From the NCBI RefSeq assembly GCF_002072105.2, contig NZ_MTBC01000011.1, positions 1 to 64,000 of the forward strand: 64,000 nucleotides of DNA, read 5' to 3'. Below the pieces are notes generated by a model. It did no database searches. It was not told the DNA's origin and worked only from the letters and a program-made list of their open reading frames with translations. Below, piece after piece: positions 52,442 to 61,166 of the stretch; position 1 is the first letter of the stretch; each line of letters begins with the position of its first letter. The position numbers and the translations under genes are program-made. Source of the stretch: Croceivirga radicis (lineage in GTDB: Bacteria > Bacteroidota > Bacteroidia > Flavobacteriales > Flavobacteriaceae).

Positions 52442-54685
52442 TTATTTTAGATTGATTATTGCAAAAGGTCCCTGCCAGCTTATGACACTACCCTTTACAT
52501 TTAATTTATGCTTTGTATTCCTATTTACATTTTTAGAAGAAAAAGCTACAATTTTATCTTCACCTTCTTTAAGTTCCAATTTTATTGCCCAATAATCTTG
52601 ATCTCTGTAAAGTACGGTTATTTGCTTTACCGAAGTGGTGGCGTTTACCGCTAACTCACTAACCGTACTGTAACTACCATGGGATTCTAACACGCTGACA
52701 AAAAAAGCATCTGCTACGTTATTCTTTTTTAGGATAAGTGCTGGGTCTCTTCTGAGGTTAAAGTTAGGGTCGTTAGCCCCAACTCTAGCCAAGACTATAC
52801 TATCTGCAGCAGATGCCAATGTAGTTAGTGTGTAAAATTTTTTGTTAGCCAGCCAAGAGAATTTTACGTTTTCTTCTGCCACTGGGCTAGCCGCTTCTTT
52901 GAACAAATGCTGGTAACCATTTTCTGTTCCTAAAGGCTTTAACTGCACGTTGGCTTTATAGGGCTGGTTTAATGTAAGTAATTGACCCATGTAATAAAAT
53001 GGTAGTTCATAGGTATGCGTACTGTCTGATTTTACTTCCATAACATCTAGAACCATTGGTTTTTGCCAGCTACTGTCTTTTAACATTACCATAGTTCTAT
53101 GCATATGGGTACCAGGGTAAGCATTCTGCTCTGTTGCGCTGATTACCTGTGCTGCCAAATCATCAATATTAAATAAATAATGATTGGAATGGTTTTTACT
53201 ACCCACTTCATACATACCATTAAAATGAGAGGTGCCATCTTGCACCAAAGTATTATGCGCAATAGTTTGTTTGGCCCAAGTAGTGTTTTCCTTTAAATAA
53301 TTGCCTCCACCTTTTTGTTCAATATTTACAAAACGTGCAAGGCCATAATCTTGTATTACCTCCTCCCCGTTTTCGTATAAAGAAAAAGATAGTTTATCAT
53401 AATGACCATGGCTTAAGCCTTGTGCCGTATATTTAAATACTACTTCCAATCCATCTTGCCTAAGCACCGCTATTCCACCTTGTTCTCCGTTGGGCCCATC
53501 TTTTAAATCAACACTTCTTTTTACAAAAGGCGTTGCCTTATCTTGGGTAATGTCTTGAGCTACGGCCAAACCTGCATCGTTTAATACTACCGTGTTTTGC
53601 TTTTCTGCAATGGCGAGTAATTCTGGATCTTTACTACCATAATAGTATGCTATATCTACTGCGTTAACCAAAGACCCACTATAGTAAGACATTCCTTTTT
53701 GACCGTCGTTTATAGGGAAAAAATCTCCATCCATATCCGATAATTGCAATAAGGCATATACGCTCTTAATAAGAAGCCCGTCTTTGTAATCAAAGATTTT
53801 CAATTCTGGTTTAACGTTCTGTAAGGCTTGAGCAAAAATTAAAAAAGGATACATTGCGTAGCGCTGATAATAAGGCCCTTCTGTATAATAACCATCTGGT
53901 GAGAACGGTTCGTCTAAATTGGCAAAAAAACCTGCTTTTTTACCCGGTTCTAAAATAAAACCGCCATCATCATCTTTTAAACCCTTGGTTAAACTTACAT
54001 CTTTTATTCCGTACAATGCGCGCTGTAGCAGTTGTTCGTCTTCCATAACCAAAGCAATCATACCAACGGCAACGTTACCCCAAGTACTATGGTTATGAAC
54101 ACGATTAAAAAACTGAGGGTTTTCCACAGAAATAAAATCCGCAAATGGTCTAAACAATTGGTTCTCTATATATTTACGCTCTTTCTTACTTAAATATTCA
54201 TAGATACAATCATAAGCTTGGCTGGTGTATACCAACCAATTAGAATCGTTTAAGCACTGCCAAAATAATTTGCCCCTGGCATAGGAACGTTCTTTGGGAT
54301 GTACAGGCAAAGTGGGGTAAAGACCCGCATATGCCTTTAACATGTCTCGTACGTAAATTGCGTAAGCATCGTCTTCTAGAATTTGGTACAACACACCTGC
54401 TTTTTGCATAAGCCGGTAGTTTAATTTATGAGTTTCATGAGAATACCCTCCTGAATAGTCTTTAGGAATTGGTAGGTTTATAGGCTTATTTATAGCAGCA
54501 TCTACCTCTGCTTTGACGGATGCTATGGCTTGGTCCATCAACGGCACCTTACCTAGTTGTTTTTTAATCTTTTCTACCCCGGTTTTGGTGAGTATCAATT
54601 TAGGATGCTCCTGGGCAGACAATGATATAACGGTTATAAATAAAAAAGACAGAAAGCGAACTTTTAAACTGGATAATATAGTCAT
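52442..54685 (-). CDS. PL17 oligoalginate lyase
   Basis: Exolytic lyase that releases unsaturated monouronate from alginate oligomers, probably periplasmic (signal FITVISLSAQ). The 747 residues form an (alpha/alpha) toroid (about 25-380) and a heparinase II/III-like beta domain (about 395-650). Putative catalytic residues lie in NRVHNHSTWGNV near 195-206 (Asn/His) and in SPDGYYTEGPYYQRY near 262-276 (Tyr); a metal-site HGHYDKLSF lies near 425. Second gene of the PL6-PL17-kdgF operon, 13 nt after PL6. Confidence 0.92.
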   Translation of the reverse strand: MTILSSLKVRFLSFLFITVISLSAQEHPKLILTKTGVEKIKKQLGKVPLMDQAIASVKAEVDAAINKPINLPIPKDYSGGYSHETHKLNYRLMQKAGVLYQILEDDAYAIYVRDMLKAYAGLYPTLPVHPKERSYARGKLFWQCLNDSNWLVYTSQAYDCIYEYLSKKERKYIENQLFRPFADFISVENPQFFNRVHNHSTWGNVAVGMIALVMEDEQLLQRALYGIKDVSLTKGLKDDDGGFILEPGKKAGFFANLDEPFSPDGYYTEGPYYQRYAMYPFLIFAQALQNVKPELKIFDYKDGLLIKSVYALLQLSDMDGDFFPINDGQKGMSYYSGSLVNAVDIAYYYGSKDPELLAIAEKQNTVVLNDAGLAVAQDITQDKATPFVKRSVDLKDGPNGEQGGIAVLRQDGLEVVFKYTAQGLSHGHYDKLSFSLYENGEEVIQDYGLARFVNIEQKGGGNYLKENTTWAKQTIAHNTLVQDGTSHFNGMYEVGSKNHSNHYLFNIDDLAAQVISATEQNAYPGTHMHRTMVMLKDSSWQKPMVLDVMEVKSDSTHTYELPFYYMGQLLTLNQPYKANVQLKPLGTENGYQHLFKEAASPVAEENVKFSWLANKKFYTLTTLASAADSIVLARVGANDPNFNLRRDPALILKKNNVADAFFVSVLESHGSYSTVSELAVNATTSVKQITVLYRDQDYWAIKLELKEGEDKIVAFSSKNVNRNTKHKLNVKGSVISWQGPFAIINLK

Positions 54686-54698
54686 GGATTCCTTCCTT

Positions 54699-57038
54699 TT
54701 ATTTTAATAAACCTAAATCTTTGCCATCTGTTCCTTTCCCTTTTAAAGGAGAATTGGACTCCAAACTATAGGTTTTATCTATAAAGCGAGGCTCTAACTC
54801 CCATAAATTTGCCGCGTTATAGTTTTGATCCCCAGTAACGGTTAACTTGTCTGAAGCATAGAAGGCGTTATTAACTACATTCACAATTGGTTCCCCCACT
54901 ACCAAATGTGTATTAATCCCTTCAGTTTTAGTAAAAATGTTATTGGCAATAGTTACAACCTGCACGCCATATAACGAAACCGCGGCTTCGTATTTATTTC
55001 GTTTATCGTAACCTACATTGTCCAATACGTTATGTTCCATTTCTAAAAATGGACCAAATGTACTTTCGTCCTTACCACCCCTATGCAAACGAAGAGCGGC
55101 ACCTCCTATATCCGTAAAAGAATTGTTCTTTAAAATAACGTACTCCGCATTATAGATACCAATATCGTCAGTTTCACGGTCTAAGGCCATAATATGACCC
55201 GTAATATTTTTAAAATTGGAATCTTTAATGCTTATGGTATCCGCAAATGTATTCTTATATACCCTAATAGCATCATAAGAATGGTTCACATCTAAGTTCA
55301 CAAATTCACAATCCTCTATGAACAACTTGTAATTTTTGTTCATACTATACTTACTAGTTGTAATTACGGAATTACCTGTTCTGTCCGGTGAATCTGCCCC
55401 ATCAAACACCAAATGGGATAAGGAAAGACTACCTCCATTATTAATCTGTAACAACGACTTCTTTTCAAAAAACAGCTTTGGTTTGTTGTTCTTAGCACCT
55501 GTAATGGTTATAGGTTTATCTATTATTATAGTTTTTGTGTTTGGGTACGCACCTCCTGCCTCTAGCTGCAATATATCTCCGGCATTAGCAGTATTTACCG
55601 CTTCTACCAAACTGTTTAAGCCAGGATCAACCGTTATAGTGTTGCCAGAATTAAGTGTAACATCTAATTCTTTTTTGGAATACCAATTTACACCTGTATT
55701 GTCTTTTGTTGCCAAATCTTTGCTTAAACTAGCACCTATACCTTCTGGTAATCCTACAGGCATTACCAATCCATTAGAATTGGCCTTAAGCTCCAATTCT
55801 TCTTGAATAAATCCGTTTTCTGTTAGTGGAGTTGTATTAGGACTAATGATATTGTTTTTAAACGTAATACCATTTATATCATCATATACCGTAAAAAGAT
55901 TTTTCTTGTCCGTAGTATAGAACACGTTGTTCTCCATTACAGAATTTACTGGTACTGCACTACGCTCGGCATCGCTACCTGCACACAACTGAATATGGTC
56001 ACAATCTACAAACGTATTATTGGTTACAATTGCATCCTCTACTTGATGGTATCTGTTTATAGGACTGTTTGGAACACCGTTCATAATAACAAAAGCTCCT
56101 CTAAAACGGTAACCTGTTAAACCAACCCCGTAATTATTTTTTACGGTTTGTTGGCCATTTATAACACGTATACCACCAGTACTTGGTTTATTGTTACCAA
56201 TAAAAACATTACCTAGTACTTGAGTACCACTACCATGACGCATAGTAAGCGTACCCGTACATTCGTAAAAAACGTTGTCTTTGTATATATTTTTTCCGGA
56301 TTTATTGGATATTATTTCATGCTCTCCATTGCACCTATCAAAATAATTAGAAGCAACCACGGTTTTGGAATCCTTTAATGAATAATGACTAGTACCTATA
56401 CGTAGAGTTTCACCTCCATTTGAACCTAAATTTTGTCTTGGTCCAAAATAGTTATGATCTATATGGTTTTCGTTCTGTTGACTCTCTTCTGTATTTAATC
56501 TAACGATCATGGTTACACCACGGTTACGCTTACCCACTAGGTGATTGTGGTCTATCCTATTATGCTTACCATAGATAGCCACCCAAGTATCTGGCTCGTG
56601 CCGTTCTGGGTTGTTGTAATTATCAATAACACATTCTGTTAACCTTGAATAATGTGCTAAATTATTTTTATCCTTTTTAAACGAAATTACTTCGGTAGTT
56701 GGGGTATAGCCATTTTTAAAAACCAAACCTTCTACATGTAAATAGGTTCCGGCCATTCTTAAATTAGATTGCCCCTCTAGTGTTACTTTCCCTTTTTCTT
56801 CTACGGTTAATGTAATAGGATTGTCCTGGGTACCATTACCTTCTAAAAGTAATTCGGCATTTTGCCACACTCCATTAGCTAAGGTAATTACCGTGCCCGG
56901 CTTAGCCTGTGCAACGGCTTTATTGAATTCTTCTACGGAATGGACTAAATTCTTTGGGGAATCTTCTTGTTTACACGCCGTAAATACAGCCAGAACAAGA
57001 AGAATAACTAAGTGTTGCAGCAGTTTAGTGTTATTCAT
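54699..57038 (-). CDS. PL6 alginate lyase
   Basis: Parallel beta-helix lyase of family 6, 779 residues, lipoprotein (LVLAVFTAC). The N-terminal helix (about 30-420) carries the catalytic pair, Lys in ISNKSGKN near 246 and Arg in MRHGSG near 266, with the calcium-side residues around NGEHEI and GGETLRIG. A second beta-helix domain fills about 450-779, as in the long PL6 subfamily. Many PL6 enzymes prefer poly-MG or poly-M and act outside the cell. It is the first gene after a GntR-controlled promoter only a few bases upstream. Confidence 0.92.
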   Translation of the reverse strand: MNNTKLLQHLVILLVLAVFTACKQEDSPKNLVHSVEEFNKAVAQAKPGTVITLANGVWQNAELLLEGNGTQDNPITLTVEEKGKVTLEGQSNLRMAGTYLHVEGLVFKNGYTPTTEVISFKKDKNNLAHYSRLTECVIDNYNNPERHEPDTWVAIYGKHNRIDHNHLVGKRNRGVTMIVRLNTEESQQNENHIDHNYFGPRQNLGSNGGETLRIGTSHYSLKDSKTVVASNYFDRCNGEHEIISNKSGKNIYKDNVFYECTGTLTMRHGSGTQVLGNVFIGNNKPSTGGIRVINGQQTVKNNYGVGLTGYRFRGAFVIMNGVPNSPINRYHQVEDAIVTNNTFVDCDHIQLCAGSDAERSAVPVNSVMENNVFYTTDKKNLFTVYDDINGITFKNNIISPNTTPLTENGFIQEELELKANSNGLVMPVGLPEGIGASLSKDLATKDNTGVNWYSKKELDVTLNSGNTITVDPGLNSLVEAVNTANAGDILQLEAGGAYPNTKTIIIDKPITITGAKNNKPKLFFEKKSLLQINNGGSLSLSHLVFDGADSPDRTGNSVITTSKYSMNKNYKLFIEDCEFVNLDVNHSYDAIRVYKNTFADTISIKDSNFKNITGHIMALDRETDDIGIYNAEYVILKNNSFTDIGGAALRLHRGGKDESTFGPFLEMEHNVLDNVGYDKRNKYEAAVSLYGVQVVTIANNIFTKTEGINTHLVVGEPIVNVVNNAFYASDKLTVTGDQNYNAANLWELEPRFIDKTYSLESNSPLKGKGTDGKDLGLLK

Positions 57039-57045
57039 CTTAAAT

Positions 57046-57095
57046 TGGTTTACCAGTTTGGTTTACCAAAAATAGGAATATTTATGTACTATCAA
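57046..57095 (-). promoter_or_regulatory. PL6-PL17-kdgF promoter with double GntR operator
   Basis: On the minus strand: TTG (57093-57095), 18-bp spacer, -7 box TATTTTTG (57067-57074), then dyads TGGTTTACCA (57059-57068) and TGGTTTACCA (57046-57055), 13 bp apart. The second dyad ends 7 bp before the PL6 ATG, so the leader is very short (about 22 nt) and mostly operator. Confidence 0.82.
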
Positions 57096-57233
57096 AATTT
57101 TTAAGCTATTTGATATGTTAAATATCTTTAGAAGACACTTTGACCAACTAGTATTTATGCTATTGCATCCTATTTTATGACAAAAGGGCACCCTAAGCCA
57201 GAAAGAAGTAATTACTTTTCAATAAAAAAAATA

Positions 57234-57443
57234 ATGATACGAGAAGGTACCACTGTAAAATGGAAATGGGGAAATGGAACAGCCAAAGGAAAAGTTATGG
57301 AAACCTATATCACTGAAGTTACTAAGACCATTAACGGTAATAAAGTAACCCGTAAGGGTTCTACAAATGATAAAGCACTATTTATTGAACAAGAAGATGG
57401 TGATAAAGTACTTAAAAGCGAATCTGAAGTAGAACGTTCTTAG
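57234..57443 (+). CDS. DUF2945 / hypervirulence-associated TUDOR-like protein
   Basis: Small cytoplasmic protein of 69 residues with the family pattern WKWGNGTAKGKV, TKTINGNKVTRKGS and FIEQEDGDKVLKSESEV. The fold is SH3/Tudor-like; the function in bacteria is not known. I start at ATG 57234 (MIREGTTVKW), the usual family start; an ATG at 57177 would add 19 unrelated residues. It faces the alginate cluster divergently and shows no link to it. Confidence 0.8.
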   Translation: MIREGTTVKWKWGNGTAKGKVMETYITEVTKTINGNKVTRKGSTNDKALFIEQEDGDKVLKSESEVERS

Positions 57444-57444
57444 T

Positions 57445-57936
57445 TTAGCCTGCAATTGGAACACCCAGCTGTAAAAGTTGGTGTTCCAACTCTTTTGCTC
57501 TTTGCGAACCAATTAAATAACGGTCTCCATTTTTAAGTTTAAGGGCCACCCCTTTATTACCTTTAACGTTATAAACGGTTCCGTATTTAGTCCAATACCT
57601 AATTCCCCACCCGCCAACAAAGCTGTACTTTTTGGCTTTTGCTTCTTGAATTTCTGAAATGGATATTACACGTTTGATAAGCGGAAAAAAGTGAATGGTT
57701 AAGTACGTGTTGGATATTGTAACAGTTAACTTTAGCCTGTAAAAAAAGAAGAGCAATAAAGCGTATAGTACGGCAAAAATAACAAGACCGTTATTGGACA
57801 TGGGATTATTGCCAAAATTGGTTTCCAATACTAATTGTTGGTAAACACCGTAACCAATTCTTAACCCTATACCAATGAGCAATACCCATAACCACCATTG
57901 TGTAAACTGCTGTTGCTCTTTAAATTTTACGGCCAT
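57445..57936 (-). CDS. Small two-helix membrane protein, PH-like C-terminus
   Basis: 163 residues. Two membrane helices (about 14-32 and 50-68) are followed by a mainly beta domain (about 70-163: LTVTISNTYLTIHFFPLIK, GTVYNVKGNKGVALKLKNGDRYLIGS) that looks like a bacterial pleckstrin-homology-type domain. I take it as a DUF6141-like protein; no function is known. The stop is 1 nt from that of the preceding + strand gene. Another protein of similar plan lies at 62662-63060. Confidence 0.6.
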   Translation of the reverse strand: MAVKFKEQQQFTQWWLWVLLIGIGLRIGYGVYQQLVLETNFGNNPMSNNGLVIFAVLYALLLFFFYRLKLTVTISNTYLTIHFFPLIKRVISISEIQEAKAKKYSFVGGWGIRYWTKYGTVYNVKGNKGVALKLKNGDRYLIGSQRAKELEHQLLQLGVPIAG

Positions 57937-58086
57937 ACCATATGCTATTATATATCTAAGTTAGCTCTTATTTAGATAGATATGAGCAGTAATTTTAACC
58001 CGTTTTACATTTTTGGTATTTAGCCTTCTAGTTTTAAAAAACATCTATTGTTTTATGGACTACGATAGTGATTTCTATAGAACCCG

Positions 58087-58665
58087 CTATTTCCGGCTTT
58101 TATCTTTCTTGTACAGATTTATGGCTTGCACATATTTTTGTGCGCCTTGCTCGGATAAGTCGTTTATAAAATTGTCCAACTCTGGATAATTAGCTGCGGT
58201 CCAAGCTACCAAAGAATCTTTTTTCTGCTCCCATTTAGACCAATTAGCGCTTGGGCAATCGCCAATGGTTATATTGTAGATTACACTGTCCTTAAAATAA
58301 AAGGACCAATCACAACGAAGTGGGTTATTTTCTAAAAAGGCGTAACGTTCAGATCTGGCTGCAATGCTCGCAATTATTACGCTATCTGTTACGGATAAAT
58401 TTTTAATTGTATACTGGGTATTAAAAACGGAATCCCATTTAAAATGCTCATAAAACGAAGCAGTGTTAAACTTAGCCTCAACCCCTTCAGTAATAGATAT
58501 ACTATCTTTAAACAATGGCTTTATTAGATTGTAATCCTTTGCGTTAAAACCTTTAAAATATGCCCTTACTTTTTCCTTTTTTATGGATTTGGACAAATCT
58601 ACTTCTCCATTACATGCTATCATAATCATAGCAAACACTACCATAACGCTAATAACTAACCTCAT
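58087..58665 (-). CDS. Putative lipoprotein, NTF2-like
   Basis: 192 residues with a lipoprotein signal (VVFAMIMIAC). The mature part (VRAYFKGFNAKDYNLIKPLF, SFYEHFKWDSVFNTQYTIKNL) resembles the cone-shaped SnoaL/NTF2-like fold in its secondary-structure pattern, but I recognise no family with confidence. Its ATG overlaps the stop codon of the 59-residue membrane ORF upstream (ATGA), so the two are likely made together. The 150-bp gap downstream holds no gene. Confidence 0.6.
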   Translation of the reverse strand: MRLVISVMVVFAMIMIACNGEVDLSKSIKKEKVRAYFKGFNAKDYNLIKPLFKDSISITEGVEAKFNTASFYEHFKWDSVFNTQYTIKNLSVTDSVIIASIAARSERYAFLENNPLRCDWSFYFKDSVIYNITIGDCPSANWSKWEQKKDSLVAWTAANYPELDNFINDLSEQGAQKYVQAINLYKKDKSRK

Positions 58666-58841
58666 CTGGTTTTGGTATCATCAATTACTAATTTGTAGGT
58701 GCATAAAAGCAGTAGAAAAAATGCCATTAAGAACAACCAAGTCTTAAAAGAGCTAAAACTAAAGGTAGCAAAATCAAAACTTAACGTATTTAATAGCATT
58801 GCCAAGCATAGCAACAGGTAGTTCATTTTAGTATTCTGCAT
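58662..58841 (-). CDS. Small membrane protein, 59 residues
   Basis: Frame ATG 58841 to TGA 58662 codes for 59 residues: two hydrophobic segments (about 7-25 NYLLLCLAMLLNTL and 34-53 WLFLMAFFLLLLC) and a short polar tail ending DDTKTR. The stop codon TGA overlaps the ATG of the lipoprotein gene in an ATGA, the usual sign of translational coupling. I know no family for it. The remaining gap to 59005 (about 164 bp) shows no gene. Confidence 0.55.
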   Translation of the reverse strand: MQNTKMNYLLLCLAMLLNTLSFDFATFSFSSFKTWLFLMAFFLLLLCTYKLVIDDTKTR

Positions 58842-59005
58842 GAGTAATCAATGTTTTGGTCTGGTTATTAATGTTTGACTACCAAAGTATTAACAAAGAA
58901 TACCGAATGTAAGTAAAATCCGTAAAAAATTAGAGGAATAGTCGAGTATTTTCTTTAAAAAACTATTTTAACCCAATAACAAGCAAACAAATAACCTCTT
59001 AAAGT

Positions 59006-59698
59006 TTATTTTAAACCAATTAAATAGTCTGCCGCTTCGGTCAAATTTTGCACCACCGCTTCTGTCTTTGGTGCCAATGGAAACTCATATTTACCCTTAC
59101 GGGCTATAAAAATAGCACGCAAATTAGCCTGTAGGGCACCGGCAACATCCCAACCATGTGCCGCTAACAATAAGGTATCCTTAGGGTCTACCCCCATTTG
59201 TAAGGCAGCCCATCCATAAACTTTACTATGCGGTTTAAACAATCCTATTTTTTCTACACTTAATTGCGCATCAAAAAAAGAAGCCAACTGTGCATATTGT
59301 AATTGAGCTGCCAAGGTATCTGAATCAGAATTGGTTAACGCCACCAAAGTATAACCGCTTCTTTTTAAACGAGATAAGGCGTTTGCAACCTCCTCATGAG
59401 CTGGTAATTGTTTAAAACCCTGGGTAACAATCAACTTTGCATCTTCTATTGACAAAGAAATACCTTGCTCCGCTGCCAGCATTTTTAAGGTTACAGCACC
59501 AATTTTTCCAAAGTGATGATAATCTCCCGTTGCGGAAACTACTAAAGAATAATGTAACAGTGTTGAAAACCAATGGGATACCTTGTCACTATCTCCATTG
59601 AATAATTTGGTGATTTTGGTTTTGATAGGAGTTAAATCCAACAACGTCTCATTTACATCAAAAAAGAGCACCTTGGGTGAAGTAATTTTGTTTTCCAT
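59006..59698 (-). CDS. HAD type II (2-haloacid dehalogenase-like) hydrolase
   Basis: 230 residues, haloacid dehalogenase type II. Nucleophile Asp in FFDVNETLLDL near 13-23, motif II in ALTNSDSD near 119-126, Lys in GLFKPHSKVYG near 152-162 and motif III LLAAHGWDVAGALQAN near 177-192 (AHxWDxxGA is a mark of true L-2-haloacid dehalogenases). It may hydrolyse haloacids, which marine algae produce. It lies 98 nt after the CMD gene and probably shares its TetR-controlled promoter. Confidence 0.85.
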   Translation of the reverse strand: MENKITSPKVLFFDVNETLLDLTPIKTKITKLFNGDSDKVSHWFSTLLHYSLVVSATGDYHHFGKIGAVTLKMLAAEQGISLSIEDAKLIVTQGFKQLPAHEEVANALSRLKRSGYTLVALTNSDSDTLAAQLQYAQLASFFDAQLSVEKIGLFKPHSKVYGWAALQMGVDPKDTLLLAAHGWDVAGALQANLRAIFIARKGKYEFPLAPKTEAVVQNLTEAADYLIGLK

Positions 59699-59796
59699 GG
59701 TTTATTTTTTTTGGAGGCAACCCAGTTGTATGAAGACTGAGTTGCCCTTCATTCAAAATTACAAGCTAACTTGTTCTAAGATTGAAATTTAGCGTG

Positions 59797-60366
59797 TTAT
59801 TCTGCCTTCCAATCGTATTTTTGAAAACCTTTATCCAAAGGTGTCTCTGCTATATGATTTACATAGTTGCTTATTACCTTTTGGGAAACACCCAAAATAA
59901 TATCCAATAAATGTCTTTGGGTATAACCTGCTTCAAAAAAGTTGTTAAGTACTTCCTGCGATAATTCTCCCCTATTTCTAACAATCTCCAAAGTAGTTTT
60001 TCGCAATGTCTCTAGCTTAGAATTTTCTAGGGTCGTTTTATTACGCAATGCTTCAATTATACCTTCATCTACCTGCATAGCTTTTGCTATAGCCGTATGG
60101 GCAGGTACACAGTAATGGCATTTGTGCTCTACGTTTATGGTTTGCCATACCACTGTTAGTTCTTCTTTATTAAAAGAGGAATTTTCAAATAAGGTGTGTA
60201 TATTTTTATAAGCCTCCAATAATCCTGGAGACTCCGCTAAAACGGCATGTAAATTTGGCACATAGCCGTAGGCCTTTTTAGAATCGTCTAACAAACCCTT
60301 ACTGGCTTCTGGGGCGGTCTCTAAAGTGTGAATGGTAAATGTTTTTTCTTTTTCTACTGTTTGCAT
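59797..60366 (-). CDS. Carboxymuconolactone decarboxylase-family (AhpD-like) protein
   Basis: 189 residues with two CMD-type helical repeats. The redox or active-site motif is HKCHYCVPAHTAIAKAM near 77-93 (CxxC followed by H), which groups it with AhpD-like peroxidase partners more than with true decarboxylases. A role in oxidative or electrophile stress is the family expectation. A perfect TetR-type operator lies 27 bp before its start codon. Confidence 0.8.
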   Translation of the reverse strand: MQTVEKEKTFTIHTLETAPEASKGLLDDSKKAYGYVPNLHAVLAESPGLLEAYKNIHTLFENSSFNKEELTVVWQTINVEHKCHYCVPAHTAIAKAMQVDEGIIEALRNKTTLENSKLETLRKTTLEIVRNRGELSQEVLNNFFEAGYTQRHLLDIILGVSQKVISNYVNHIAETPLDKGFQKYDWKAE

Positions 60367-60392
60367 GTTAATTGTATTTATGATTTAATTTT

Positions 60393-60408
60393 CTAAACGT
60401 TCGTTTAG
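60393..60408 (-). promoter_or_regulatory. TetR operator of the CMD-dehalogenase genes
   Basis: CTAAACG-TT-CGTTTAG is a perfect 16-bp palindrome between the tetR stop and the CMD start. The same pattern, CTAAACnnnnGTTTAG, recurs in front of the TetR gene at 61001-61016. Confidence 0.7.
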
Positions 60409-60425
60409 TTATGATTTAAATTTTT

Positions 60426-60986
60426 TTAGAAATTCTTGAAGATGTTTTTGATATACATATCCAATTGTTTTTCGTTAAAAACCCTACTAGCAGAAGATAA
60501 CCCAAACATGGCCACAACTAAATAGTCTGCCTTTTCATTGGTCCATGCCATATCTTTTTCTTCTACTTCTAAAATGTTGTAAAAAAGGTTACGTACCTTA
60601 TTTACAAAACGGTTAAGTTCATTTGATATAGCTTGGTTGGCACCTACTCTAAATTCATTGGCCGCATTGGTTATTAAACACCCTTTACAAACGTTTTTTT
60701 CCTTACTAAAGGCTAAAAAATTATAAAAGTAATTTTCTATGGCTTTTACGGTCTGTGGTCCATCTGCTAATTGGTTTAACAACTTATTTAATTTTTTTTG
60801 ATATAATTCCAAGCTTGCCAAAAAAACACCATCCTTACTACCAAATGCAGCATAAATAGAAAACTTGTTTATTCCCATTTCGTTTTCTAATTGTTGCATA
60901 GAGGTACGTTCGTAACCGTTTTTCCAAAAAAGCTGCATGGCTTTTTCAATAACCTCATCTTTGCTGTATTGCTTTTTTCTGGCCAT
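60426..60986 (-). CDS. TetR/AcrR-family regulator
   Basis: About 186 residues: N-terminal TetR helix-turn-helix (about 1-50, SKDEVIEKAMQLFWKNGYE, MQQLENEMGINKFSIYAAFGSK) and an all-helical ligand domain with a Cys-rich spot KNVCKGCLITNAANE near 97-111. I start at ATG 60986 (MARKKQYS); ATG 60998 would touch the operator. Two matched palindromes show that it controls itself and the CMD-dehalogenase genes. The inducer is unknown, perhaps an electrophile sensed by the cysteines. Confidence 0.88.
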   Translation of the reverse strand: MARKKQYSKDEVIEKAMQLFWKNGYERTSMQQLENEMGINKFSIYAAFGSKDGVFLASLELYQKKLNKLLNQLADGPQTVKAIENYFYNFLAFSKEKNVCKGCLITNAANEFRVGANQAISNELNRFVNKVRNLFYNILEVEEKDMAWTNEKADYLVVAMFGLSSASRVFNEKQLDMYIKNIFKNF

Positions 60987-61000
60987 ATCTAGAAACAAAA

Positions 61001-61016
61001 CTAAACACTTGTTTAG
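61001..61016 (-). promoter_or_regulatory. TetR operator of the tetR gene
   Basis: CTAAACA-CT-TGTTTAG is a 16-bp palindrome 14 bp before the tetR start codon. It shares CTAAACnnnnGTTTAG with the site at 60393, which supports autoregulation. Confidence 0.68.
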
Positions 61017-61097
61017 AAATAAAAAAATGAATGCATTTATTTAATATGAAATTAAGAAGTGCTCCAACAAAACTGTTAAAATTAATTTTGTTTAAAT

Positions 61098-61133
61098 ATT
61101 TTATGTTTTTATTAAACATTTTATGTTTCTATT
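61098..61133 (+). repeat. Direct repeat upstream of the fasciclin gene
   Basis: ATTTTATGTTTTTATT (61098-61113) and ATTTTATGTTTCTATT (61118-61133) differ by one base and are spaced 20 bp apart. A TAATTTTG box lies just before at 61083-61090. They may be regulator sites or a promoter duplication. Confidence 0.4.
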
Positions 61134-61166
61134 TGTTGTAATCTTGGAAAACAAAAAAAATTGAAA

